64,000 nt of DNA from Annona cherimola. Lineage: Eukaryota; Streptophyta; Magnoliopsida; Magnoliales; Annonaceae. Every line of letters starts with the position of its first letter. Within the stretch, counting starts at the first letter, position 1. The position numbers and the translations under genes were made by a program. The notes beneath the pieces were generated by a model, which was not told where the DNA came from, did not search any database, and worked only from the letters and a program-made list of their open reading frames with translations. The stretch covers positions 87,069,641 to 87,133,640 of the forward strand of contig CM059973.1 in NCBI GenBank assembly GCA_030490835.1. Direction: 5' to 3'. Positions 47,901-60,689 of this stretch are shown here, piece after piece.

Positions 47901-50900
47901 TCCCACATATTTTCAATAATTCCCCCCATACCCACGAATTTTCTCCAAAATTCCTCCCAAGCCTACATCATAGGGTCCATTAACAACTTCCGTTAATGCA
48001 TTTAAAACGACTGATATAGCCCTGCAATTAAGAAAAAGAAAGTGATGGTGTTGACTACATTTGGTTGTACAACTCGTTAAGAATCAACAACGTCGTACGA
48101 AAAAGTGAAATAGTGCATTTAAAATGACTAATATACCCCTGCAAATAAGAAAAAGAAAGTTGTGACGTTAACTACATCTGGCTGTACAACATCTTAAGAA
48201 TCAACAACGTATGAAAAAGTGAAAGTGCAGGTTGATGTTTTGATAAAAAGGATGCTTCCGCAACCCTAAATCAGTAGGGGTACATTGTTTGTTTTCACAT
48301 TTTTTTTTTGAGGGTGTTTGTTTTCACATGTTAACAGCAGTTGCCAGTGGACCCTAACACCGTCGGTATGAGAGAAATTTCGGAAAAAATTCGTTAGTAT
48401 GAGAGGAATTATTGAAAATATGTACATATAAAAAATTAGGGTCAAATTTTGCAAGTATATTCAGGAACTTTCCTTAATTATTAGTTAATTTTAATTTTGT
48501 ACTAAATAAATTATTGATAGCATCAACATTATAATTTATATTATAAGACACCTAATTTAATAAATGGAATTAGATCATTATTTCACTGAATCGTGCTTTA
48601 TTTAAACTGAATCAGTGTACCATCCTATCAGGCACCACTTATCTATTGAACTAACCACTCCATTTCCATACACAGCAACTGACATTCCTTTTTCCCCTTC
48701 TTTGAGAATGGTAATCCAAACTCACACCCATCAGCAAGACTGCAAGAGTAATCCAACCTCAAATCTATGTGACAAACAGCAGTAGAGGAAAAGTGATATA
48801 TAGAGATCTTTTTGACCTGACTAGAAATGAATGGTGTAGATGCCCATCTTCCACCCCTTCTTGGTCAGCCTCTTCCCTCTTTACAGAAAATTCATTTTGA
48901 AATTCGAAATAAGCAAACTAATTGAACCAATTAGTACAGCTTGATCTGTGGTTTCAATGATTAAGATGATTTTTTGGACAAACTGTGAAATGGGACAGAA
49001 TAGACAAGTAGACAATTTCCAGGTTGAACCAATTGATCCAGTTCGTATAACATTGGTTAAGCTAGTAATTGATAAATGAAAACTTGGGTTGAGTAAGGGT
49101 TGATAGGCAGGCAATCCAAGCAACACATTCAGACATTCAACGATTAACTGTTTAACTCACTTCCTCTTTTACTTAGCACTGTTAAGGCCTAGTGCCCCTT
49201 CACAAATCATCTAGCCTTTCATTTATTTATTGAATAAGTCAGGCCCAATTCGAGTAAGCTTGTTAACAGTGCTTATCGGCTTATAGGCAACTGAATGCAA
49301 TAAATTAAATTCCCTGATTGGCACAGCAGTCTGGGCTTTTATGTTACTGTGGTTTTTACAGCTAACTTTACAAGCACTCAATGAAGAAGTCCTAAAATCT
49401 CACTTCTCGCATCTGTGTTTATCTAAATCGGAAGCAAAAGTTTGCTCGAGGCACAATGAGAAACGGAGTCTAAAGAGCTTTGTTACTTGCATATCTGCCT
49501 AGGCATAGAAGAGTTGACATGTTTCATTCTTATCAAGTATTTCTTTTTCTTGTATCCATACCAAAACTTTATCTTGAAGTATCTATAACTATTTGGGTTA
49601 ACAGATGAGCATTGTAGAGGAATCCTTGTTTTGTTCATGCCATTGCATTTTTTTCTACCCAGAATATCTCTGGGAAAAGTTGAATTAGATGGACAAGATG
49701 TCTGCAAGGAGTCCACTATGGTCAAAGACATAGATTGTCCTTTCCAAGCCTCCAAAGACATTCTCATCTATTCTGCTTCAAGGATCTGTTTTTGTGGATT
49801 GATCAACTTCTTGCTATTGATTCACTACTCATTACACCAGGAAAGAAGTATGGTTAATTAAATAAATCAGTACGAAATTGGGGTGAAAAAAGACAATTTA
49901 ATTTAATGCAAACCGGAAAGGTAAGAATACACACCTCAGACATTATAATCCATGGAATGGCTCCTATTCCGAGTGAGAAGGATATCACAACAGCCTAACG
50001 GAATATAAATTGGTTAGATAAATTGAAAATTTTGTGCAAAACAAAAAAGTTGCAACATGGGCAATTGTGTAAATCTTTTGCAAAAGAAGCCATACCACAA
50101 GTCCAACTAGTGATAATATGCCCATAACACTGTAATATCGAGAATCTTCTGCAAGAATACTCTGGTTTACAGAACCACAGAACGTATAAATTAGACAGCC
50201 CTTGAAGAGGAAGAAAACGTAAAAATGAAAATCTCAAAGGGAGTAGTTCTTTATTCCTTTCATGATCCCTTGATGGACATTAGTCACATCACAAAGCTCA
50301 AGCCAATGTTCAATTGCTCAAGCGGACATGCATTTAATTAATTAGCGTTCATGTAAAACTACTACCTTGATGACACAAGATTCTGCAAGCTGAGAGGATG
50401 TGGCACAACTAACCTTAACAAAAAAGGCAACTGCAACAAGTAGAAGGCTAAGTGTCATTCCAGCGGACGAGATCTGCAACAAGAACCAACTTTTTCACAT
50501 TATTAATTGATGTGGATATCAAACTCAAGATAATATGAAAATGTTCATCCATAACGCACAATAAGTAGTATTCGACGGCCAGCTTTGTCCATAAGCCAAG
50601 TAGCGATTCCAGTGGCAATAACCTACGCCAAAATTTAGCTATCAAATGGTGGTGGAAGCAATCATTTGTGCAATACTGCAAATAAGACAAAAGTATGCTT
50701 TTATATGTAAATAATTGAGATAAGAACCTGAATGGCACCAACTCCAAGTGTAGCAACATTACTTGATGAAATCCCTATTAAATTTTCAAGCATCATGTAA
50801 GAAATGCCTGACATTAATGCTCAATCTAAAGCCAACTAGTGGTTGGCTAGAAAATTGAATCCTAATTTCAGGATAACCTAATAGATAACACTAGCACGCT

Positions 50901-53900
50901 GTTTTACATTTCCCACTTCCATAAAAGGTTAGACATAAACCATTCAAAAAATCAGTTGTAAATCTCAAAATGATTGACCAGGTGTAAAAACAAGAAGCCA
51001 CATTCCATTAATTTAATCAACTTCTCCAACAAGGACTCAATGACAAACAAAAATGGCCACACTTAAATAAATTTGCCCTCACAAGTTGTCTATAAAGCAA
51101 ACGAGAACATTAGGTTAACTGAAATTTCCACAAGGAGACATACAACATTGGTCCATATTTGACTACTTTTTAGGGCAAGCAAGATGATAAACCCACTGTA
51201 AACAATTTATTTGCACTTGTTCTGTAAGACTAAACCTGGGCTGACATTTGGGTCCATCTGAAATAAACTTTGCTGCCTTTGGTTGTCAGAGACCCTAATT
51301 CATCGTTTCTCCACAAAATAGGGAGGAGCTAAGGAACAAAAGGGCTCTATGTAGCTTCCTCTCAACAAGGGTTGTTCAGTCAGAAACCTCTTTTGAGCCT
51401 TCCTCCCTCATTTGTCTGCCTTCAGAATGCCAGGGTACCTTTAAAATCAATGATCTAAACTCAAGGAAGATGCATCACATCCTCAAACCTTCAGAATCCT
51501 ACTGTTTCACTTCTAGCTTGATGACACACATGCAAATAATACACCAACATTCATTCCTAACTAAAAGAGTAAGGCAAAGAACATTACAATAGCTAGTCAA
51601 TTTGTGTCCTTGGAGTATTTCAGCATAGTTGGTTTATATTCTGTGACATTGAACCAACATGAATTTACTGCAAGTCATGCAACACATGGGCCAAAGAGTG
51701 CCTGTGAGCTGCATGATGGGCCTGAATTAAACTCTTCTGCAAAAGGAGGAACTGAACTATTTGGCCGTGGATCAAACATGCACAAACAGAAAATCTAACT
51801 GTGCAGACTGCAGAGTGGATCACAAATTACCCTCCATTCATTCAAAAATATCTTGTGAGGTGCTCAACATTTATTCATTATTACTCTTGCATTAGTTCAA
51901 ACTATAAACAATTTCAAGTGATCTCCCCCAACCAGCAATTCAGAACCCAATGCTGTAGGAGACTGCCAGACCTACCAGCAGCTTTAAAAATAGTACTTGC
52001 ATAAAATAGTATGCCATTGATTCCACTCGCCTGTTGCAACACTAGTAAACCAATTCCTACCTGCAGGAAATGTTGCTAGTTACAGTCCGATTCATTATTT
52101 GGTTTTGAGGATATAAACAAAAAATGTCTGAGAATCAAGCAAGAACTGCAGAGCAGAGTGCAATACCAAAAGAGGATACCAATATCGCCTTCGCTTGAGA
52201 TCTGAAAATCGGATGGTTGTTCTTCTGGTTATTGATGCTACAGCCCTCTGCATGAAGCAATTTCAAATAAAAATTATGATAACTTAATGTAATCAGCATA
52301 TGGAGCACATCCTTCATGACCTTCTCCCATTGACTATGTCCATTATGAAGATACCTCCACTAAAGTACCTTCAAGGTTAAAACATAAGAATGCCTTGATG
52401 GATGCGAAACAAATGAATCTGAGAAAGAAATGAAGTCTTCAAAAGTAATAAACGAGGAGTAATAAACAGCTATTCAAATCTTCACCTTGATATCATTTAC
52501 TTCAGAAGTAATATCAGTATCGAAACCACGTAGGACTTGCAATGAAACTTCAAAGTCTTCAGTCATACCCATTTTTGCCTGGACACCAAGAAAAGAAAGC
52601 TCCGAATTAGGAACAAGATCTTTTCAGTACTTAAAAAGTGGTTTTCACTTGCAAGACTCACCAGCCAGCGAGGGGATTCGGGGATGAAAAACAAAGCGGG
52701 AATCAAAATTGTACAAGGCAATATTCCTGCATGTCAATAGGATTTAATTTGACTGAATTTGCATGATCAAATTCACTTTATTTTATCAGCGATCTAATTT
52801 TAAATTCCAAAAACTAGAAAAAACATAAACAAAAGACAGGCAGGAAATGACAGTAGGAAGGCATGCAGAGAATTACTGAGAGCCCCAAAAAATATATAAT
52901 ATAAAAACAGTAAATGTGATCATTTACAGTCTTGTTCCATTAAATGCCAGTCAATAGGTACATTTGACAGTATTTGGACCACCAAGTTGCACCTCAAGAT
53001 GCACATAAGCTTGGATTTATCAACAAACTAAATATGCCTTGGTGGTGTAGGCAGTACACCCATCAATTTTTCTTAACAGTACAGGGAAGCAAGCTCGTTC
53101 TTATACAAAACCGCTGATAGTTTTGTTGATGCAGTGGAAATATTTATTAGAAAATGTCATAAGTAGCACCTAGAAGACCCATAAGCATATAATAGAGAAT
53201 AGATTAGGTAAATAGCAAGCAGAAGACACAAGAAGCTAATACATATTTTGCATCCTTCCAAAGAAGTTGGCCTCTCATGGGATTAAATATCAGTAAAAAC
53301 ACATATACATGAATCCATTATGCATAAAAACTATTAAATGTGGCTTGCATTTCGCCTCACCTAATACAGCAAGCACTCTCCAGCCAACGAACAATCCCAA
53401 GAGATAAGCAAGAAAAATACCAATTGTAACAGAGAGCTACATGGAGAAGAGAGAGATTTTGGGGGTGTGGTTAAAATTCATCAGCGAAAGAGAATACTTC
53501 AGAAGAAAGATGAACTGAGCACAGCTTATCAACGAAACAGTAGGCATAAAACGAAATCGACTAGCCAGCAAACAATAACAATCATTATTCTTATTTTACC
53601 TGATTCACTGCTCCAAGAACTCCTCTCATGTTCTGAGGTGCTATCTCAGCTATATAGACAGGAACCTGGAGAGTGAAAACCGAGGATCATTTCTGTTTTA
53701 CAGGAGGCTCCAGTGTAGGATTTGGAACAAAACAACGCAAAAACTAAACTTACAGTGTAGGAGATCACTCCCACCCCAAATCCTTCCAACAGACGGCCCA
53801 TGTATAGAAATGACGAATCCTACAGCTATTAGATATCAGCAAAAAACCAACTTCCAGGGGAAAAAACTGCACTCCATCAATACAGAAAGGAAGACAAGGA

Positions 53901-54640
53901 AACTAAACTCACTCTAGCAAAAGAAATAGCAAGCCATCCGATGATATTAGGGATTGAAGCGATCATCAGTGACTGTAATGCTCACAAAGAAGAAGAAAAT
54001 GTAAAATCCTCCCCAAAGAGCAAATATCACAAGAATCGACATCAGAAGAGGAAGAAGTGCATAGAAATGAAATGAATTCTACCCCTTTTCGGCCAATGTA
54101 CTCAGCAATCTGTCCACTGGCGATGGCGCCAACCATAGCACCAACGTTCGAGAGAGAACCAAAAATCGAGAACTGCTCCCGAAAAAAGAGAAAAAATTAA
54201 CAAAAAAAATAAAAAGAAAAGCGAAAAATAATGCTTTAACGTAAGATTTAAATAGCAAACCTCGGAAATTGTAAGGTTGAGATCCTTTATGATATCGGAT
54301 TGAGTCGGAGAAGAGTAGCCGCCCTGCAAGAAAAAGAAGGGGTGAATCATTCTTTTTGTGAAACTATAGTCTGGGGAAAAGTTATGGGAGCTGAGGAAGC
54401 GCAAGACGATGGCGTAGAGAGAAACAGAAAGAGTACAGTGAAACCGAATTGGATTGGGCCGAGGGCGACAATGAGAGTGCAGACGACGACAGAGACAGAG
54501 GAATCACGAATGACTTGAGCGGATGATCCCAGCTTCTCCAGCAAACTCGACTGCCTGGAACCCATCCGATACCAACTGCCCGTGTGGAGGAAGGGCTTCC
54601 GAAGATCCGCCCTCTCCTCATTCTCTTCCGTGAAACTCAT
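44922..54640 (-). CDS. ERDL6: ERD6-like sugar transporter (ERDL6 type), 18 exons
   Basis: A major-facilitator monosaccharide transporter; the close Arabidopsis homologue is a tonoplast proton/glucose symporter exporting vacuolar glucose. Minus-strand exons: 54437-54640, 54261-54323, 54083-54172, 53913-53972, 53754-53819, 53600-53665, 53361-53436, 52662-52726, 52486-52578, 52167-52247, 51976-52060, 50728-50774, 50560-50622, 50414-50473, 50096-50161, 49935-49994, 46162-46276 and 44922-45034. All have GT/AG borders and phases agree, giving 490 residues (family about 487). The N-terminus [19 protein letters not shown] is diagnostic of the ERDL6 group. Sugar-transporter motifs: GRKG (116-119), [26 protein letters not shown] (224-230), QQASGING (297-304), DKAGRR (to 349), PETKG (475-479). 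Intron 16 is about 3.7 kb and holds a MULE-like element. No defect is seen. Functional transfer from Arabidopsis is an inference. Confidence 0.93.
46465..46497. repeat. ATA trinucleotide microsatellite in transporter intron 16
   Basis: A run of AAT/ATA triplets, about ten units, follows a short A-run. It lies in intron 16 and has no coding effect. Confidence 0.85.
47861..48473. mobile_element. MULE-like MITE with perfect 9-bp duplication in transporter intron 16
   Basis: Perfect 9-bp flanks ttaattatt occur at 47852-47860 and 48474-48482. The left arm gaaaaatttccaaatatgcc and the right arm, reversed, ggaaagttcctgaatatac are imperfect inverted repeats continuing through 'cacaaattttgacc'. The interior contains two direct copies of a roughly 110-bp block at about 47996-48110 and 48112-48215 ('gcatttaaaacgactgatat' and 'gcatttaaaatgactaatat'). 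Non-coding, 613 bp. Confidence 0.75.
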
Positions 54641-55013
54641 TCCTCTTCTTCTTTCACTCTCTCAAATCAATCTCTCTTCTTCCTTCGCTCCTCCCCTTTC
54701 TTCCCCGCTCCGACAGAAGAGCAGCGGTGTCAGAGATATTTCTCGATACTGATTGCTTGCAAATTGCAGAGTGAAAAGAACGTGTAGATATCTGCTTTCA
54801 TTTGTCAATTTTTTTTTTGTTTTTTAATTATTTCTATTCTTACTTACCCCGCTTTCATGCTGCGCAGCTGCCCGTTAAAATTATCCGCATGGCTTTTGTT
54901 TCATATCCGCTGACGTCACCCATCCATCTCGATTCTCGCACCTTTGCTGTACAAATTCGAAACCCCGCACGCACACGGCAAAATGTGAAATCGAGCACGA
55001 TGCACGTGACCAT
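54641..55013 (-). promoter_or_regulatory. 5' flank and presumed promoter of the ERDL6-like gene
   Basis: Sequence upstream of the transporter start, GA-rich on the sense strand near the ATG as is common for plant leaders. A T-run lies at about 54811-54827. It is bounded on the right by the SINE at 55022. No precise TATA box or start site can be assigned. Confidence 0.35.
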
Positions 55014-55021
55014 GTATTTTA

Positions 55022-55280
55022 TTTTATTATTATTATTATTTTTTTTACTAGTTTTCATACGTTACAATCTCATCTGGTATTACAATTAAATTATGAGATA
55101 TTCTTACAATTTGCTAACAATTATCTACTACTTCTAAACTTTCTCACCGGTGGACGGCTCCCACAAACTTGAGAAGACTTGCAACGCCACCATTTCAGAA
55201 ATACTTCTGGAGAGATTTGAACCTAGGACCATCTACTTGTGAAGTCATGTCCTGCACCACTGAGGCACGACCTCAGTGGC
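55022..55280 (-). mobile_element. tRNA-derived SINE with target-site duplication
   Basis: On the minus strand the head contains an A box, TGCCTCAGTGG, and a B box, GGTTCAAATCTC, with tRNA-like spacing near 55275-55205. After a body of about 180 bp it ends in an AATAAT-type simple repeat at 55022-55050. The duplication gtatttta flanks it at 55014-55021 and 55281-55288. The structure (Pol III head, A-rich tail, short duplication) is that of a plant SINE. Length 259 bp. Confidence 0.75.
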
Positions 55281-56116
55281 GTATTTTAAGTTAAAATACA
55301 ACATTCATTTATTTCATTTTATTTTTTTAAATTTTTTTAAATTTTTCATAAACATATTTTCCTAAGTATAAGTGATACGTATATCAAGTTCCGTTATTTT
55401 ATAATACTTTTATGTACATTTATTATATTTTTATTCAATTTTTTCATAAATATGTTTTCCTAAACCTATATAAATAGTGTACTAAGTTTTGCAATTTCCT
55501 AATACTTTCACATATTAATTTTTTATTTTTTAAAAAATTATCAATTTCAAGAGGCATTTAAGTCATTTCTCACTAAAGATAAATATGTACAAGTATTAGA
55601 AAATGACAGAACTTGATATGTAAATTAAGTTCACTCACGAAAACATGTTCATGAAGAATAAATCAAAAAATATAACTAATTCTAAAAATAAATAAATATA
55701 CATTTATTTCATTTTATTTTATTTTATTATTTTTTTTATTTTTCATAAACATATTTTCCTAAGTATATGTAATACGTATATCATGTTTCATCATTTTATA
55801 ATACTTTTATATACATTTATTTTATTTTTATTTTATTTTTTGATAAATATGTTTTCCTATACGTGTATAAAACGTATACCAAGTTTTGCAATTTCCTAAT
55901 ACTTTCACATATTAATTTTTTATTTTTTAAAAAAATATCAATTTCAAGAGGCATTTAAGTCATTTCTCACTAAAAATAAATATGGAAAACTATTAGAAAA
56001 TAACAAAACTTGGTATATAGATTAAATACACTTACGAAAACATGTTCATGAAGAAGAAATAAAAAAATATAACTAATTATAAAAATAAATAAATATTGTA
56101 TTTTAGCTTAAAATAC
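55281..56116. repeat. Dimeric repeat bounded by palindromic ends
   Basis: Two direct copies of about 400 bp, near 55300-55694 and 55695-56097, share 'cataaacatattttcctaag', 'caatttcctaatactttcac', 'caagaggcatttaagtcatt' and 'gaaaacatgttcatgaag'. Both outer ends carry the palindrome-like GTATTTTAAGTTAAAATAC and GTATTTTAGCTTAAAATAC. The whole looks like a transposon that duplicated internally. Non-coding; class undetermined. Confidence 0.65.
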
Positions 56117-56179
56117 ATCAAGGAAGTGAGGGAAAATATATGCTCCATCACATAAAAAGGAGAATAATGAAGAGCAAAA

Positions 56180-57164
56180 AAAATAAAGCTTCGATAGATA
56201 TATTAATTATATTGGTAATTGTTTAAAAATAATTAAAAAGTATAATAGTTGTTTAGGAATAAAAAAACGTGCAGTTAATGGAATCCAAAGGGGTTACAAA
56301 TAATTATGATGTGTTTGAGAAGTTATAAAATTGTTAAATGAAAAGTTTTTAGTATAAAAGATGTTAAATCAAAAGAAAATGATGTGACATGGTAAGAGTA
56401 ATGATAAGGAATGAAGAGAATAATGTTAAAATAAATATATTAGTTGTGTAAAAATGATTGAAAAGTATAATAATTATATAGAAAAATGTGAATAAATGAT
56501 TAAAAAATAAATTAACTATGGAAGTGAAAAGTTTTAGCACAACATTTTTTACTATTTGCCAAACACACCCTTGGGGAGTGTTTGTTTTTCCCGAAACTTT
56601 TCAACCTAAAACTTTTCCATCTAAAATTTTTCATTTTTTATAATTGCATTATTTTTTCACATCTTCTTATACAATTACCAAAATTTTTAATCATTTTTCC
56701 ACAACTACTCATATAATTAACCTATCTATTTTAAATTTATTCGTTTTACTCTTTATCATTATCCTTATTATATCACATCATTTTTTCATATTCAAAAACT
56801 TTCACTCAGAAATTTCATCACTTGACGAACACACCCATATTATATTATTTTCTTTTGACTTAAAAACCTTTATATTAAATTTTTGTAGAAGTGTTTGGCA
56901 ATAAATAAAAATTTTCACCTAAAAATTTTCAATTTAAAACTTTTTACTTTTTACTTTCTACAACTATTATATTTTTTAATTATTTTTTTAAAATATTTCT
57001 ATACAAATTACCATGATTTTCGATTATTTCTGATTAATTATATATGTAACTAACTTATTTATTTTAACTTTATTCTCTTTAGTTTATATTATTATTTTGA
57101 TCATATCATATTATTTTCTATTAATTTAACAACTTCTACATTAAAATTTTTAATCTAAAAATTA
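56180..57164. mobile_element. Cluster of family-H MITEs
   Basis: At least three family-H copies lie in succession: about 56300-56572 (forward), 56573-56840 (reverse) and 56885-57164 (reverse), with a partial one near 56180-56280. Adjacent ends 'ccaaacacaccctt' and 'ggggagtgtttgttt' at 56559-56588 show family termini meeting. The open frames are AT-rich Phe/Ile low complexity. Confidence 0.5.
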
Positions 57165-57386
57165 TATCCCTTCCTTTACACTCCGGTAGCTCATCCGAAC
57201 GCAGGCAAAACTCCACCCGCCAGCGTAAGGACTTACCAACCGGAGGCGTGTTTTTTGAATATACGGAGGGCCCGTGTGAAAGTACAAACAAATGTGGCTG
57301 GTACCTGGAGCAACTGGCTGGACAGCTTGACTGAAAGCTCTGTGTTCGTGCTGCGCAGCAACAGTGATGACGCGGACATGAAATAA
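57165..57386 (+). other. Exon-like fragment of unknown origin between MITEs
   Basis: A GC-richer island with an open plus-strand frame of 73 codons to TAA. It includes TPVAHPNAGKTPPASVRTY, then RVKVQTNVAGTWSNWLDS, then LTESSVFVLRSNSDDADMK. The composition is protein-like and contrasts with AT-rich MITEs on both sides. I recognise no domain and see no start codon or partner exon. It may be a relic of a gene broken up by insertions. Confidence 0.3.
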
Positions 57387-57459
57387 ATTGTATATAAATT
57401 TTTAATATTTTTAATAAATTTAAAACCATAAAAATTGCTTCATCGGTGTAAGTCCTGTT

Positions 57460-57735
57460 AAACATATATTTGGAAAATAATAAAATTTTTGAATAAAAAA
57501 TTTTTAATATAAAAATTTTGAATTTTAAAAAAATGATGTAATATAACATGATTAATGATGAGGAGTAAAACAAATGAAATTAAAATAAATATATTTATTG
57601 TACGATTAGTTATGTAAAATGATTGCAAAATAAAATAATTTTATAAAAATTGTGAAAAATAATTAAAATATATAGTAATTTTAAAAAGTAAAAAAAAATT
57701 GATTAAAAAGTTTTGACGTGAAATAAACATGCCTT
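57460..57735. mobile_element. Family-H MITE
   Basis: Family motifs in forward order: 'aaaatgatgtaatataacat', 'gttatgtaaaatgattgcaa', ending with 'gttttgacgtgaaataaac'. Bounds approximate. Confidence 0.45.
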
Positions 57736-58555
57736 TAATATATTTATAATCAATTCAAAAATCATAAAAGTATCTTTTCAAAAAAAAACATATACGTATA
57801 CAGCATCAAAATTTATTGTAAAAAAAAGTATATAACATCGAAAAATTCTTTCACCAATGTAACAATTGGGTCTATTTTGAGATTATCTTGTAATTAAGCA
57901 ATATTGAGGGATTTATTTTGAGAAAAGGATAACGGAGTCAAATTGCAACAGTAAATTGGGAGAGTGTAGTAGGATTGTCGTAGTGCAGGGCCGGCCGTTT
58001 GATTGCATTGACGGGTTGTTGAGAGGGTTTGCGCTGGCGCCGGGCTTACACGCTATGGTAATAATAAGAGGGTATATGCCTAAATAACAATTTCTTTCTT
58101 TTAATATTTTTAGTAATGTTAACCATTTATATTTTTTTTATATGCATATACTATGATGCTAAATTTTATTTCGATTGAAAACTTTTGTGTATTATAGATT
58201 TATTTCCAGATGATAATAAATATTTGTAAAAATTTCCAAACAAAGTAAATATGAGCATATGGAAGAAATAAACCTACTATGTTTTAGATTTTTCAAAATA
58301 TACCGAGTATTCGAAAGGGGTTTATGAATCAGCCTGAGGTTTAAAATTGGTATCTGTTCATATAATAACAGGTTTAATGACTTGTCAAAAAAAGCTGGTT
58401 TAATGAAGTAGAAAAAATTAAATTTTCATTATTTACTAGGTAATATTTCCGTTGCATTTTTATTCTGATGCATCTACCTTAAACGGACGAAAAAATAAAT
58501 TATTTTTTGACTAGGACGATCGCTTCCTTTGAAGTTTGAGTCAAATATTAATGAT

Positions 58556-59254
58556 CAGGAGTGAGAATTGGTGTGGGTCGACTCGTGACCAGGCTTTGAC
58601 TCGGCTAAACTTGTTTTTTGCCGGGTAAACCAATACATTTTTAACCTGGTATAGGGATAGGTCAGAAATTTTGACTCAAATTCAAAAATAGGGTCAGGTG
58701 AGTTGACCATGCCTTGACCTGAAAAGTTCGACCCACCCCGCATATATAAATTTATTAAAAATTATAAGCCTATATTTAAATATTATTATTATTTTCTTTC
58801 AAAATTCTCACTTTTTTTATAATCAACTCCATCAACAATAGAAAAATCAATTTATTCAAAAAGCAATATAAGAATCAATAAAAAGAATTTGTACATATAT
58901 AACTCTTATGTATAATTGTATATTAATCTATTTTAATAAATTTATACTATATTTTAAAATGTTTTGTTTTCTTAATTATGTGTTTTTTAATAATTAGTGA
59001 AATATTGAAGCATATAATATTTAAATTTAGTATAGATGTATACTTATGTTTGATAGGTATATAAATTCTAAAAATTATCTTATTTGACCCGTATTTTTGA
59101 ACTGACTCGTTATTCTGAAATTAGTCCAATACCAACCCGAAGTTTGTTTCGGAATTTATTTAAAAAAAATAAGTGTCAAACTCAATTTTTAAAAAGTAAG
59201 GTCAGAGTTGAGCAAACCTTCACTCGGTATAGCTCGCCCCGATTCCCACCCTTA
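58556..59254. mobile_element. Non-autonomous hAT-like element (family X), 699 bp
   Basis: Left end CAGGAGTGAGAATTGG and right end, reversed, TAAGGGTGGGAATCGG form imperfect inverted repeats of hAT type. Flanks ttaatgat (58548-58555) and tcaatgat (59255-59262) fit an 8-bp duplication with one mismatch. Internal sequence recurs in 38357-39105 and 62530-63055. No transposase frame. Confidence 0.7.
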
Positions 59255-59619
59255 TCAATGATCTTGGTTACCCTCTTATATAAGTTGGGTATAAGTTCTT
59301 TTTATTGTTATCCATGTATATTTTTTTTTATTAACGTCTGTATCTTTGACTATCGGTTCATCACTTCTTATCTGTTTTGTTTTTATAACATTATCTCCCT
59401 TTGGCCTTCCATTATTTAAATTGTCTTTTTCCTCAACCTCTAAAAAACATCGATTATGAAGTTGACAAAATTATTTATATTTTTGCGCAAATGTGCCAAT
59501 TAACAATAGATTTGATTCAATATTTTAAATTCATCGATTATAATTCTTGCTAATTTATATTTAAATTTTAATGATTATTAAATTATGATTAAATAGAATA
59601 TATTTCAATTTGAATTATT

Positions 59620-60330
59620 ATTCATGATGCGCCTCAATTTATCACTAGCACCTATGCTAGCAATCAGACTCCCCGCACGAAGAGGGCCAAATTTTAGACT
59701 CTTAAGGTAAATTCTATCATTGGTCATTCTTGATGCTTGCTAAGGGGTCACCGTCCAACGCTTTTAAGGTGATCTCATGGGCATTTACATCCACATGAGC
59801 TTGCTAATACGACCCTGTTATTACTTTGTTTACAAGGCAATCAGGCAAAATAATCCCTACCATGCATAAATTACTTTGTTTAGAAAGCAACCAGGCAAAA
59901 TAATCCCTACCATGCATAAACTTTCTCTATTGGGCATACCAATTGCGATGTTAGAAGCATACGTCGTCACACATATATCTGACAAAATTGCCCACAATAA
60001 GTTCTAAAATATTGATGAATATTTATTGTCAAACATCATCACCTCATTCGGAATTTCAACCGTCCAAAGGCTTATAAAAGAATATTCATCCCGTCCTTAG
60101 AGGGAGAAAATGCATAGCGCATTAGGCAGAAAGAACAACCATGAAGCACTCTTGTTAGGTCTATCCCTGGCATCAACTCTTTCTTCCTATTCTTCTCTCG
60201 GCTTATTCTAAAAGCTCAAGCAGTTTTCCTGATGTAGCTTATACTTTAATCATTTTCTTGGCCCATGGGTTCTTAGATTAGTCGAAAAACTAACAACCTC
60301 TGCCAACCTCTCCTTTATCTTCTTTTTTTG
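59620..60330. mobile_element. Possible LTR remnant
   Basis: This stretch is more GC-balanced than its surroundings. It contains a TATA-like CTTATAAAAG near 60071, followed by a pyrimidine-rich leader-like region, which fits the U3/R part of an LTR. A direct repeat of about 56 bp ('ttactttgttta' to 'ccctaccatgcataaa') occurs twice at about 59821-59930. No paired LTR, primer site or target duplication was found, so the assignment is tentative. Confidence 0.3.
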
Positions 60331-60689
60331 TACATCGACACCTCCATTTTGTAATTTTTGACCTTTCTGCTTCATTAAATCAATTAAACTAATTTTAAAG
60401 ATGAACAACTTGATGGTAACCAAAAATATATATATGGTTAAGCTTACATGGGATATCTAATTTAGGATTTTCACAAATAGACATGAGTTTAGATGATCCC
60501 CATTGGAAAATACACTGTTATGTAACTAAATACCTATTAATGACTTTAATGGAATGAGATACTAATGTTCAATGAACAAAATGTTGTCTTGTATTGAAAA
60601 TAAGCAAAATTATACAGGAATTAAGGTAAATTATATAGGAAATAAGAAAAATATATTATTATCTTGGATTATTACACTGTGCATTCGAG

